Assembly (NCBI GenBank): GCA_900545555.1
Contig: UQZI01000032.1
Span: forward strand, 1 to 20,140
Source of the DNA: an uncultured Collinsella sp.
Lineage (GTDB): Bacteria > Actinomycetota > Coriobacteriia > Coriobacteriales > Coriobacteriaceae
Length of the DNA stretch: 20,140 nucleotides
Direction: 5' to 3'
The notes under the pieces are model-generated. The model did no database searches. It was given only the letters and a program-made list of their open reading frames with translations, and was not told where the DNA came from. The position numbers and the translations under genes are program-made. Numbering within the stretch: position 1 is the first letter of the stretch; each line of letters starts with the position of its first letter. Positions 1 through 7,987 of this stretch are shown piece by piece.

Positions 1-2688
1 GGTTTCTTCGGGGGCAGAACCATCTTCTGTGGCTTCGCCTTCGGGCTTCTCCTTGGCGGCTGTCATGCGGGCGACGGCGCATACGCGGTCGTTGTCGTCG
101 ACAGCCATCATCTTGACGCCCTGGGTGGCTCGGCCGGTTTGGCTGATCTCGTCGGTCTTGACGCGAATGACCGTCGCGCCTTCCGTCACGATGAACAGCT
201 CGTGCTGCGGCCCCACCGTCTTCATGGCCGCGAGGTTGCCCTTGCGCTCGGTCATCTGGATGGTGTAGACGCCCTGACCGCCGCGGTTCTGCTCCGGGTA
301 ATCCGCGACCGGCGTGCGCTTGCCGTAGCCGCGCTCGGTGATGACAAACAGGTCACCGTTGCCGTTGGTAACCTCCATACCCAAAACGCTCACGCCGTCC
401 TTCATGCCGATACCGCGAACGCCGCTGGTGTCGCGTCCCGTGGCGCGAACCTGATCCTCGGGGAACATGATCGCCTTGCCCGCAGTGGTGACCAGGATGA
501 TCTTGTCGCCCTCGCGCACACGGCGCACGGCGAGCAGTGCGTCGTCGTCCCTCAGGTTAATGGCGATCAGGCCATCACGGCGACTGCGGTCGTAGGCGCT
601 CATCACGGTCTTCTTGACCATGCCGCTCTTGGTGGCAAACATCAGATACTCGTCGGCAGGGAACTCACGGCAGCTGATGACGCTCGCGATCTTCTCGCCT
701 TCCTCAAAGGGCAGCAGGTTGACGATCGCGGTGCCGCGCGCCTGGCGCGTACCCACCGGCAGCTCGTGCACCTTCAGGCGGTAGACCTTGCCCTTGCTCG
801 AGAAGAACAGCACGTACTCGTGCGTGGATGCGATAAACATCTCGTCGATGACGTCGTCCTCTTTAAGGTTGACGCCCGACACGCCCTTGCCGCCGCGCTT
901 CTGGGCGCGGTAGGCAGCCACCGGGATGCGCTTCACGTAGCCGGTGTGGGTGATGGTCACGACCATGTCCTCGTCGGCGATGAGGTCCTCAACATCCAGA
1001 TCCTTTTCGACATGGCTGATCTCGGTGCGGCGTTTGTCGCCGAACTTCTTCGAGATCTCGCGCATCTCCTCCTTGATGACGCCCAGAATCTTCTCCTCAT
1101 GCGCCAGCAGGTCCTCGTAGTAGGCGATGGCGCGGCGCAGACCGTCCAACTCTTCCTGGATCTTGTCGCGCTCCAGGCCAGTCAAGCGGCGCAGCTTCAT
1201 CTCGAGGATGGCCGTGGTCTGCTCGGGCGTAAAGCCAAAGCGCTCGATCAGGCGGCCGCTTGCCTCGGAGTCGGTCTGCGAGGAACGGATAATGCTGATG
1301 ACCTCGTCGATATGGTCGAGAGCCATCAGGTAGCCCTCGAGGATATGGGCGCGCGCCTGGGCCTTCTTGAGGTCAAAGCGGGTGCGGCGGGTGACGACGT
1401 CGACCTGGTGGTCGATGTAGTGCTGCAGCATCTCGCGCAGGCTCAGACATTTGGGGACGCCGTTGACGAGCGCCAGATTGTTGGCGCCAAAGGTCGTCTG
1501 CAGCGAGGTGTACTTATACAGGTTGTTGAGCACGACCTGTGGAATGACGCCCTTCTTGAGCTCGATGACCAGACGGATGCCCTTCTGGTTGGACTCGTCG
1601 CGCATGTCCGAGATGCCCTCGATGCGCTTGTCGTTCACGAGCTGGGCGATCTTCTCCTGCAGGGTGCCCTTGTTGACCATGTAGGGGATCTCGGTAAAGA
1701 CCAGGCGGCTGCGGCCGGTCTTGGTGGATTCCACGTGGGCCTTGGCGCGCACGGTAATGGAGCCGCGACCAGTCTCGTAGCTCTGTCTAATGCCGGCGCT
1801 GCCCATGATGATTGCCCCGGTGGGGAAGTCCGGACCGGGCATGATCTGCATAAGCTCGTCGACGGTGGCATCGGGATTGTCGATCAGGTAGCAGGTGGCC
1901 TCGATCGCCTCGGTGAGGTTGTGCGGGGCGATATTGGTGGCCATGCCGACGGCGATGCCCTGGCTGCCGTTGACGAGCAGGTTGGGGAAACGCGCGGGCA
2001 GCGCCACGGGCTCGGCGAGCGACTCGTCGTAGTTGGGCTGCCAGTCAACGGTATCCTTTTGCAGGTCGCGCAGCAGCTCCATGGCGGGCTTTGCCAGGCG
2101 GCTCTCGGTATAACGCATGGCCGCCGCGCCGTCGCCATCGATGTTGCCGAAGTTACCGTGGCCATCGATGAGCGGTGTGCGCATGGAGAACCACTGCGCC
2201 AGACGAACCATGGCCTCGTAGACCGCAAAGTCACCGTGCGGATGGTACTTGCCGATAACCTCGCCGACCGTCCAGGCCGACTTCTTATGCGGGCGGTTGG
2301 GGTAGATGCCGCTCTCGTTCATGGCGTACAGGATGCGGCGGTGTACCGGCTTTAGGCCATCGCGCACGTCCGGCAGGGCGCGCGCCGTGATGACCGACAT
2401 CGAGTACTCGATGAACGACTGCTTCATCTCGCGGCCGAACTCCGAAATCTGGAGCTGCCCGCCGTTGATATCCTCGCCGGCCGAGGCGCCGCGATCGACC
2501 GCGCCGAAGCTCTCCTCGAGCTCGCCGTCGTCGTCTTCTTCCTCATCATCATCGGCGTCGGGGTTATAGGAATCTGGATCGCCGTCCTCGCCCTGCTCAG
2601 CGCGGGCGAGCAGGCGCTTCAGATCATCGGGCATACCGGCGTCGCCGGCCTCGTCCATACCCTCGTTGTTGTTGATATCGTCTGCCAC
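1..2688 (-). CDS. gyrA: DNA gyrase subunit A, 3' end cut by window edge
   Basis: Breakage-reunion subunit of gyrase, which with GyrB introduces negative supercoils using ATP. I place the start at a GTG with GAGGAGG four bases upstream, giving 896 codons in the window. The order is an acidic extension (about residues 1-75), the core beginning near EYSMSVI, catalytic Tyr193 in AAMRYTE (2110-2112), and a C-terminal beta-pinwheel opening with the GyrA box QKRGGKG (residues 596-602). The visible C-terminus is a charged tail of Ala, Glu, Lys and Pro, so only a few residues should be missing. Two oddities stand out. The 70-residue acidic N-terminal extension is absent from E. coli GyrA. The residue equivalent to E. 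coli Ser83 is Phe154 (codon 2227-2229). It follows gyrB after a 155-base gap and is probably co-transcribed with it. Confidence 0.97.
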   Translation of the reverse strand, partial: MADDINNNEGMDEAGDAGMPDDLKRLLARAEQGEDGDPDSYNPDADDDEEEDDDGELEESFGAVDRGASAGEDINGGQLQISEFGREMKQSFIEYSMSVITARALPDVRDGLKPVHRRILYAMNESGIYPNRPHKKSAWTVGEVIGKYHPHGDFAVYEAMVRLAQWFSMRTPLIDGHGNFGNIDGDGAAAMRYTESRLAKPAMELLRDLQKDTVDWQPNYDESLAEPVALPARFPNLLVNGSQGIAVGMATNIAPHNLTEAIEATCYLIDNPDATVDELMQIMPGPDFPTGAIIMGSAGIRQSYETGRGSITVRAKAHVESTKTGRSRLVFTEIPYMVNKGTLQEKIAQLVNDKRIEGISDMRDESNQKGIRLVIELKKGVIPQVVLNNLYKYTSLQTTFGANNLALVNGVPKCLSLREMLQHYIDHQVDVVTRRTRFDLKKAQARAHILEGYLMALDHIDEVISIIRSSQTDSEASGRLIERFGFTPEQTTAILEMKLRRLTGLERDKIQEELDGLRRAIAYYEDLLAHEEKILGVIKEEMREISKKFGDKRRTEISHVEKDLDVEDLIADEDMVVTITHTGYVKRIPVAAYRAQKRGGKGVSGVNLKEDDVIDEMFIASTHEYVLFFSSKGKVYRLKVHELPVGTRQARGTAIVNLLPFEEGEKIASVISCREFPADEYLMFATKSGMVKKTVMSAYDRSRRDGLIAINLRDDDALLAVRRVREGDKIILVTTAGKAIMFPEDQVRATGRDTSGVRGIGMKDGVSVLGMEVTNGNGDLFVITERGYGKRTPVADYPEQNRGGQGVYTIQMTERKGNLAAMKTVGPQHELFIVTEGATVIRVKTDEISQTGRATQGVKMMAVDDNDRVCAVARMTAAKEKPEGEATEDGSAPEET

Positions 2689-2736
2689 GTTACCTCCTCA
2701 TGGTTTGCGTGGTCCATTAGTTCCCTGCCACGGAGA

Positions 2737-2837
2737 CGGCTTTTCCAGGTGCCGCAGATTCGCTCGAAAGAGGAGGGAAGCGTACTTCGGTACGCGACCG
2801 ACGATTGAGGGCGAAGGTGCGGTGGCTGGGAAAGCCG
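2737..2837. repeat. Long concentric imperfect inverted repeat between gyrB and gyrA
   Basis: Outer arms 2737-2756 and 2818-2837 match at 16 of 20 positions. An inner perfect hairpin, GCGTAC-TTCG-GTACGC, sits at 2780-2795 with a stable TTCG tetraloop. The two share a centre, so the whole can fold as one long imperfect stem. There is no T-tract, so it is not a classical terminator. It resembles an extragenic palindromic (REP-like) element or an mRNA processing or stability structure inside the gyrBA transcript. No second copy was seen in this window. Confidence 0.6.
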
Positions 2838-2843
2838 AACAGG

Positions 2844-4874
2844 TTAGGCGTCTAAGAAGCGTGCATCATGTGCATGCTTCTCGATGTACTCGCGGCGATA
2901 GCCGACCTCGGAACCCATGAGCTCGCGCACGGCGCGGTCCGCCACCACGGCGTCCTCGATCGACACGCGCTGCAGGATACGGGTCTTGGGGTCCATCGTC
3001 GTCGAGGCAAGCTGCTTGGGGTCCATCTCGCCCAGGCCCTTGTAGCGCTGAACGGTATAGCCCTTGCGCTTCTTGGTGATCTTGCCATCCTTGGCCTTGC
3101 CGTCCTCGTCGTTGTCGTCGGGGTTCAGGCCCAGGCTCTGAATGGTGTCGCGCAGAATCTCGTCTTCGGGCTGGCGGCCGTTGGGATACACGTAATGGAT
3201 CTTGTTGCGCACCTTAATGCCAAAGATGGGCGGGCAGGCAACATAGACATAGCCGGCATCGATCAGCGGGCGCATGTACTTGTAGAAGAACGTCAGCAGC
3301 AGGATGCGGATATGCGCGCCGTCAACGTCTGCATCGGTCATGATGATGATCTTGTGGTAGCGCGCCTTGCTGATATCGAAGTCGCCGCCGTCGCCGGCGC
3401 TCGTCGTGACGCCGCAGCCGATCGCGGTAATCAGCGACTGGATGGTGTCGCTCGAGAACGCGCGGTGGTCGCCCACGCGCTCGACGTTCAGAATCTTGCC
3501 GCGCAGGGGCAGAATCGCCTGGATGTCTCGGCGGCGGCCGTCCTTGGCCGAACCGCCTGCCGAGTCGCCCTCTACGATAAAGAGCTCGGTCAGCTCGGCA
3601 TCGCGCACCGAGCAGTCAGCGAGCTTGCCGGGCAGCGACGCCGTCTCGAGCAGGCTCTTGCGGCGGGTCGCCTCGCGCGCCTTGCGGGCGGCGTTGCGGG
3701 CCTTGCAGGCCTGTTGGGCCTTCTTGACAATCTCGCGGGCGGGTTTGGGGTGCTCCTCCAGATAATCGGCCAGTCCATCGGTCACAATCTTGAGCGTGAG
3801 CGCGCGCATGTAGGAGCTGCCGAGCTTGGCCTTGGTCTGGCCCTCAAACTGCGGATCGGGCAGCTTGACCGAGATGACGGCCGAAAGGCCCTCGCGCACG
3901 TCATCGCCGCTCAGGTTGGCGTCCTTTTCCTTGAGCAGGTTCTGCTTGCGGGCGTAATCGTTGATCACGCGGGTGAGAGCGGTGCGAAAGCCCTCGAGAT
4001 GCATGCCACCCTCGGGGGTGTAAATGTCGTTGGCAAACGACATGACGTTCTCGCCATAGCCGGCATTCCACTGCAGGGACACCTCGACCTCGCCCATCTT
4101 GGTCACGGGCGCATCCGGATCCGATTTACCCTCGATATAGATGGGCTCCTTAAAGGCCTCGGGGACGTCTTTGCCGTCGTTGAGGAACTTAACGAAGTCG
4201 ATGATGCCGCCCTCGTAGCAGAACTCCTCCACGTGGGGAGTCGCCTCGCGCTCGTCGGTCAGCACAATCTTTAGATTCTTATTGAGGAATGCCGTCTCTT
4301 GCAGACGGTTGTGCAGCGTATCGAAATCGTAGACACAGGTCTCGAAGATCTCGTCGTCGGGCCAGAAGTTGACGGTGGTACCCGTCGAATCCGAGGTGCC
4401 CACGACCTCCATCTTCTTGACGGTCTTGCCGCGCGAGAACTCCATCTCGTAGACGCTGCCATCACGGCGCACCTGCACGACCACGCGCTTGGACAGCGCG
4501 TTGACGACGGAGATGCCCACGCCATGCAGGCCGCCCGAGACCTTGTAGGCTGAGTTATCGAACTTACCGCCGGCGTGCAGGATCGTCATGACGACCTCGA
4601 GCGTCGGGATCTTTTTGATGGGATGCTCATCGACGGGGATGCCTCGCCCGTTGTCGACGACCGTGATGGAGTTGTCGGCGTGGACCGTCACCTGAATCTC
4701 GGTGCAGAAACCGGCCATGGCCTCGTCAACGGAGTTGTCAACGATCTCCCACACCAGGTGATGCAGGCCGCTGGCGCTCGTCGAGCCGATGTACATGCCC
4801 GGGCGCTTACGAACGGCCTCGAGACCTTCGAGAATCTTAATCTCGCCGCCATCGTAATCGTTTTCGTTTGCCAC
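2844..4874 (-). CDS. gyrB: DNA gyrase subunit B
   Basis: ATPase subunit of gyrase, working as A2B2 with GyrA. Seen in order: a GHKL ATPase domain with EIVDNSVDEA (Asn47), DNGRGIP (residues 74-80) and GGLHGVG (114-120); a transducer domain; a TOPRIM domain with EGDSAGG (Glu435) and DADVDGAH (from Asp514); and the C-terminal QRYKGLGEM motif. The length is 676 residues, normal for a Gram-positive-type GyrB. I prefer the GTG at 4874, which has AAGGAGG four bases upstream, over an in-frame TTG 18 bases further out that overlaps that site. The gyrA start has the same GGAGG-N4-GTG layout. The quinolone region reads ILPLRGKIL, with Asp of EGD retained, so it looks ordinary. The gene lies behind the terminator at 4924-4953, so gyrBA must have its own promoter. 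I could not identify that promoter with confidence. Confidence 0.97.
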   Translation of the reverse strand: MANENDYDGGEIKILEGLEAVRKRPGMYIGSTSASGLHHLVWEIVDNSVDEAMAGFCTEIQVTVHADNSITVVDNGRGIPVDEHPIKKIPTLEVVMTILHAGGKFDNSAYKVSGGLHGVGISVVNALSKRVVVQVRRDGSVYEMEFSRGKTVKKMEVVGTSDSTGTTVNFWPDDEIFETCVYDFDTLHNRLQETAFLNKNLKIVLTDEREATPHVEEFCYEGGIIDFVKFLNDGKDVPEAFKEPIYIEGKSDPDAPVTKMGEVEVSLQWNAGYGENVMSFANDIYTPEGGMHLEGFRTALTRVINDYARKQNLLKEKDANLSGDDVREGLSAVISVKLPDPQFEGQTKAKLGSSYMRALTLKIVTDGLADYLEEHPKPAREIVKKAQQACKARNAARKAREATRRKSLLETASLPGKLADCSVRDAELTELFIVEGDSAGGSAKDGRRRDIQAILPLRGKILNVERVGDHRAFSSDTIQSLITAIGCGVTTSAGDGGDFDISKARYHKIIIMTDADVDGAHIRILLLTFFYKYMRPLIDAGYVYVACPPIFGIKVRNKIHYVYPNGRQPEDEILRDTIQSLGLNPDDNDEDGKAKDGKITKKRKGYTVQRYKGLGEMDPKQLASTTMDPKTRILQRVSIEDAVVADRAVRELMGSEVGYRREYIEKHAHDARFLDA

Positions 4875-4923
4875 ACGTCCTCCTTCAGTCAAGAAAATGT
4901 GTACAGCCTTACTAGTTTATCGT

Positions 4924-4953
4924 AAAAAAATACCCTCGGGGACGAGGGTATTT
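4924..4953 (-). terminator. Intrinsic terminator after the dnaN-recF-dciA genes
   Basis: A perfect 11-bp stem (4928-4938 with 4943-4953) and a four-base loop are followed, on the minus strand, by seven consecutive U residues (4924-4930). It sits about 27 bases past the DciA-family stop codon and upstream of gyrB, separating the two transcription units. Confidence 0.88.
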
Positions 4954-4979
4954 GGCTCTACAAGGCCACCAGATGCGAT

Positions 4980-5543
4980 TTAAGGCTCTTTTTTGCTTTG
5001 CACGCCCTTGGCCCACTCGGCACTGGCTCTCATGGCATTCTCGAGGGCCTCGCGCAGTTTTTGATCTTCGATGGGCGCCACTTGGCGCTCAATCTCATCG
5101 CGCTCGGCCTCACTTAGATCGGCGTGCGGCGCCGGCGGGCGCTCGGTCACGGCTGGGCGCAGGCGCTCCTTGGCGACTGGCGGCGTGTGACCGGGCGCGG
5201 TGGTTTTGAACACCAGGCCGTCCACATGCGCACCGGCGCGCTCCATGCGCGCGCGGATGATCTCGCGCAACAACGTCATTTCCTGCGTCCACGAGGGCGA
5301 GTCGAGATACACCAGCAGCTCATTGGACTCGGGCAGGTAGCGCAGCCCCGTCACATGCCGTCCCTCGCGCGTGCCCGAGCACACCGCGTTCCATGCGCGA
5401 TAGACCGTGCGCGACTCCTCGGCAGCCTCCATCTGCGCACGGCGCTCGGGGGTCGCGGACGCCAGGATGCGCTGGCGCTCTGCGTTCAAAAATCCACTGA
5501 AGGCGACTGTCTCGCTCTCGCGCTCGTAATTAGCACGTCTCAC
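4980..5543 (-). CDS. dciA: DciA-family protein (DUF721), replicative helicase operator
   Basis: Family members (DciA; Rv0004 in Mycobacterium tuberculosis) take part in loading or operating the replicative helicase DnaB in bacteria lacking DnaC or DnaI. This 187-residue protein has the expected core at about residues 48-113: an early Trp (W51 in YRAWNAV), a segment giving LLVYLDSPSWTQEMTLL, then an amphipathic helix and GLVFKT. A charged N-terminal helix and a Pro/Glu-rich C-terminus flank the core. The GTG start overlaps the 3' end of recF by 14 bases, suggesting translational coupling. The position between recF and gyrB is where actinobacteria usually carry this gene. The assignment rests on the core pattern plus location, since this family is weakly conserved. 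Confidence 0.85.
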   Translation of the reverse strand: MRRANYERESETVAFSGFLNAERQRILASATPERRAQMEAAEESRTVYRAWNAVCSGTREGRHVTGLRYLPESNELLVYLDSPSWTQEMTLLREIIRARMERAGAHVDGLVFKTTAPGHTPPVAKERLRPAVTERPPAPHADLSEAERDEIERQVAPIEDQKLREALENAMRASAEWAKGVQSKKEP

Positions 5544-6636
5544 CCATGCTCACCACCTTGGCTCGATCAAGCAGGTCATCGGTAAAGTACCCCAGGTTGG
5601 TCGTAGTTATGACCGTCTGGATATCATCGCCGATCAGCCGCAGGAAAGCGCCGCGACGCTCGCCGTCGAGCTCGCTCATCACGTCGTCCAAAAGCAGCAG
5701 TGGGGCGGTGCCCAGGACATCGCGAGCCACGGCCACCTCGGCCACCTTCCAGGACAGCACCAGCGTGCGCTGCTGTCCTTGGCTGGCAAATGAACGGGCG
5801 GAGCGACCAGCCACGGTGAACTCGATCTCGTCGCGATGCGGCCCCACCAACGTCACGCCGCGGCGAATTTCCTCGTCGGCATGCTCGTCAAGGGCGGCCA
5901 GCATGCGCTCGTACACCCAACCCTTCAGCTCTTCGCGATCCTCGACCTGGGGCAAATCCCCCAGCGTGGACGCATAGGTCACGTTGGCGGCCTCACCTGA
6001 CGCCACTTGCCCGTAGGCAGTGTGCACATGGCCCGCCAGCCGGTCGAGCAGGGCCAACCGGTGCACGAGCAGAGCCGAGCCCGCGCGGGCAATCGAATCG
6101 TTCCACGCGCCGAGCATCTCGCGACAGCACCAGGTCTCCTTGAGCAAGGCGTTACGCTGGGTCACGCAGCGCCCATAGGTGCTCGCAAGATCGGCATAGC
6201 GTGCGCTCAGCTGCATGCCAAAGTCATCAAGGGCGGCGCGGCGCACACTGGCGCCCCGCTTAACCATGTCCAGATGGTCGGGGCAAAACAGCACGCTCGG
6301 CAGAACCCCGCGCACACCGGCGGCAGAGCATCTCTTGCCGTTGCGGCTAAACGAGCGCTTACCGTCCTCCGCGCTCAGTCCCATATCAAGCACGCGGCCG
6401 TCGCCCTCGAGTCTCAGCTCGACCTTGCACGAGCCCACGCCGTCATGGACGAGCTCAGCTGCGGTCGGATGCCTAAACGAGGCGCCGCTCGTCAGCAGCT
6501 GCAGCGCCTCTATGAGATTGGTCTTTCCCGCCGCGTTGGGTCCCGCAAGTATCGTCACGCCCTCGTCCAGGGCAAGGCGATAGCTATCGAAGCTGCGGTA
6601 GTGCGCAACGGAAAGATCGCGGGCGAATATGGTCAT
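5530..6636 (-). CDS. recF: DNA replication and repair protein RecF
   Basis: SMC-like ABC ATPase that helps RecOR load RecA at single-strand gaps and stalled forks. The 368-residue length is typical. Walker A is GPNAAGKT (residues 32-39). The ABC signature region is SQGQQRT (285-291), close to the usual RecF form. Walker B is LLLLDDVMSELD (313-324). The ATG start lies nine bases after the dnaN stop, and the end overlaps the DciA gene, so dnaN-recF-dciA read as one operon. Nothing unusual was seen. Confidence 0.96.
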   Translation of the reverse strand: MTIFARDLSVAHYRSFDSYRLALDEGVTILAGPNAAGKTNLIEALQLLTSGASFRHPTAAELVHDGVGSCKVELRLEGDGRVLDMGLSAEDGKRSFSRNGKRCSAAGVRGVLPSVLFCPDHLDMVKRGASVRRAALDDFGMQLSARYADLASTYGRCVTQRNALLKETWCCREMLGAWNDSIARAGSALLVHRLALLDRLAGHVHTAYGQVASGEAANVTYASTLGDLPQVEDREELKGWVYERMLAALDEHADEEIRRGVTLVGPHRDEIEFTVAGRSARSFASQGQQRTLVLSWKVAEVAVARDVLGTAPLLLLDDVMSELDGERRGAFLRLIGDDIQTVITTTNLGYFTDDLLDRAKVVSMGETC

Positions 6637-6645
6637 GGCGCAGCG

Positions 6646-7749
6646 CTAGATGCGGACCGGCATGACTAGGTACAGGTAGTTGATCTTGTCGTAGGACTTG
6701 AAGATGCCCGCCTGCGAGTAGCTCTTGAGCTCCAGCGTGATCTCCTTCTCCTTGGACAGGGCATTGAGGCAGCCGAAGATGTAGTGGTAGTTGAAGGCGA
6801 TGGTACCCGACTCGCCCTCGGCCTCGACATCGATCGTCTCCTGCGCAAGGTCCTGGTCATTGGAAATGGAGGACAGGCCCATCTGCCCGTTCTCGACATC
6901 GATCTCGAACTTGACGGCGGGGTTGGCGCTCGCGATAACGGCCACGCGCTTGAGGGCGGCGTTAAAGGCGGCGACGTCGATCTTGACGCTCGTCACGCAC
7001 GAATCGGGGATGAGCTGCTTGTAGTTGGGGTACACGCCCTCGATACGACGCGACACGTAGGTGGTGTTGCCGGCCTCAAAGACAACCTGGGTGTCGGTAG
7101 CCCCGATCATGATGGTCGCCTGGCTGGCCATGATGTTCAGCGCGTCGTTAAAGGCGTCAGCCGGAACGTTGAGCTCAAAGGAGCCCTCGAGGGTCGAGGT
7201 CTCGACCTGCGTATCGCACACGGCCAAGCGGAAGGAATCGGTCGCCACCAGGCGTACGGTGTTGTTCTCGACCTTCATGTGCACGCCGCCCAGGATGGGG
7301 CGGGCCTTGTCGGTCGAGGTGACGCGCCACACGCGGCCGACCATTTCGGACAAGATATCGGTCGGCAGCTCCACGGCGCTCTCGATGGCATAGGCCGGAA
7401 ACTCGGGGAAGTCATTGGCATCGAGCGTGTTCAGCCTAAAAGAGCTCTTCTCGCAACCAATCAGCACCTGGCGCTCGGACAGCTCAAAGGTGACCGGGGC
7501 ATCGGGGAGGGTCTTGGTGATATTGGAGAGCATCTTACAGGGGATAACCATCTCGCCCTCTTCTTCGACATGCGCCGCGATGCGATGACGGATCGAGATG
7601 GTGTAGTTAGAGGTCTGGAATTCCAAGATGCCGTCTTGCGCCTTGACGAGCACGCCCGACAGGATGGGAAGGGTGGATGCCGAAGCGACACCCTTCATAA
7701 CGACGCCGATGGCTTGTGTAAGCGAGCTCTGGCTGACGGTGAACTTCAT
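6646..7749 (-). CDS. dnaN: DNA polymerase III beta subunit (sliding clamp)
   Basis: Ring-shaped processivity clamp that tethers DNA polymerase III and other partners to DNA. It has 367 residues, the normal length for three clamp domains. It starts MKFTVSQSSLTQAI and ends YLVMPVRI; this C-terminal segment forms part of the partner-binding pocket in the family. The start codon is ATG with AAAGG about ten bases upstream. The 238-base gap to dnaA contains origin elements, so the dnaN promoter must overlap or abut them. Candidate -10 sequences are abundant there because the DNA is AT-rich, but no convincing -35 partner was found. Confidence 0.97.
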   Translation of the reverse strand: MKFTVSQSSLTQAIGVVMKGVASASTLPILSGVLVKAQDGILEFQTSNYTISIRHRIAAHVEEEGEMVIPCKMLSNITKTLPDAPVTFELSERQVLIGCEKSSFRLNTLDANDFPEFPAYAIESAVELPTDILSEMVGRVWRVTSTDKARPILGGVHMKVENNTVRLVATDSFRLAVCDTQVETSTLEGSFELNVPADAFNDALNIMASQATIMIGATDTQVVFEAGNTTYVSRRIEGVYPNYKQLIPDSCVTSVKIDVAAFNAALKRVAVIASANPAVKFEIDVENGQMGLSSISNDQDLAQETIDVEAEGESGTIAFNYHYIFGCLNALSKEKEITLELKSYSQAGIFKSYDKINYLYLVMPVRI

Positions 7750-7781
7750 CTTTTAATACCTTTCTATAGATATAAATATCT

Positions 7782-7796
7782 TAATAATAGTAATAG
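7782..7796 (+). promoter_or_regulatory. Candidate DnaA-trio element
   Basis: Five consecutive triplets read TAA-TAA-TAG-TAA-TAG. They are followed by a GC-richer patch (7797-7804) and then a DnaA-box-like sequence (7806-7818). In Bacillus subtilis, 5'-TAG/TAA-type triplets beside a GC patch and DnaA boxes are where DnaA engages single-stranded DNA. The triplets and order are seen directly; the role is inferred. Confidence 0.55.
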
Positions 7797-7805
7797 CACT
7801 GACGA

Positions 7806-7818
7806 AACTGTTGATTAC
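7806..7818 (-). promoter_or_regulatory. Degenerate DnaA-box-like site beside the trio element
   Basis: AACTGTTGATTAC matches the local motif ACCTGTTGAAAAC at 10 of 13 positions, with the TGTTGA core intact. It sits nine bases from the last TAG triplet, where a box that nucleates DnaA on the trio would be expected. Confidence 0.5.
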
Positions 7819-7962
7819 TCCCAAAGACGCAGGTCAGACCAAGAAAGAGAATCGACAGCAACCTGTGTGCAACAGGGGTGGTTTTCCACGTTCAAAACCT
7901 GCGCAAAACTTTTCATCACCGCGGGTTGGGTTTTAGACACCTTATGCCCGTGGTTTCGACAA

Positions 7963-7975
7963 GTTTTCAACAGGT
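7963..7975 (+). promoter_or_regulatory. Putative non-canonical DnaA box, copy 1 (GTTTTCAACAGGT)
   Basis: Exact copy of a 13-mer found twice more upstream of the dnaA operon in the opposite orientation. The inner nonamer TTTTCAACA differs from the common box TTATCCACA at positions 3 and 6. It lies 12 bases past the dnaA stop codon, inside a loop bracketed by the arms AGACACCT (7935-7942) and AGGTGTCT (7972-7979). Confidence 0.7.
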
Positions 7976-7987
7976 GTCTCTATTTCC

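Larger units (their letters stand above)
7750..7987. other. dnaN-dnaA intergenic region, probable unwinding part of oriC
   Basis: This 238-base non-coding gap lies downstream of dnaA. It holds an AT-rich block at about 7753-7796, TAA/TAG triplets, a degenerate DnaA-box-like site next to them, one perfect copy of GTTTTCAACAGGT, and weaker relatives such as ACCTGCGCAAAAC (7897-7909, 10 of 13) and TTTTCCACG (7882-7890). In Bacillus subtilis the duplex opens between dnaA and dnaN. The arrangement here fits the same plan, although function is inferred from layout. Confidence 0.75.

Noticed and set aside
139..2355. A 738-codon open frame on the plus strand antisense to gyrA, and a similar long one at 2868-4274 antisense to gyrB
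   Set aside because: Both are mirror frames produced by GC-rich codon use in the gyrase genes. Their translations are Asp/Val/Leu/Ala-rich with no recognisable domain, and the minus-strand frames encode clear gyrase motifs.
2689..2843. Plus-strand reading frame across the gyrB-gyrA gap as a small gene
   Set aside because: It has no ribosome site and no plausible protein, and it overlaps both gyrase genes antisense. The structure of the gap is explained better by the inverted repeat.
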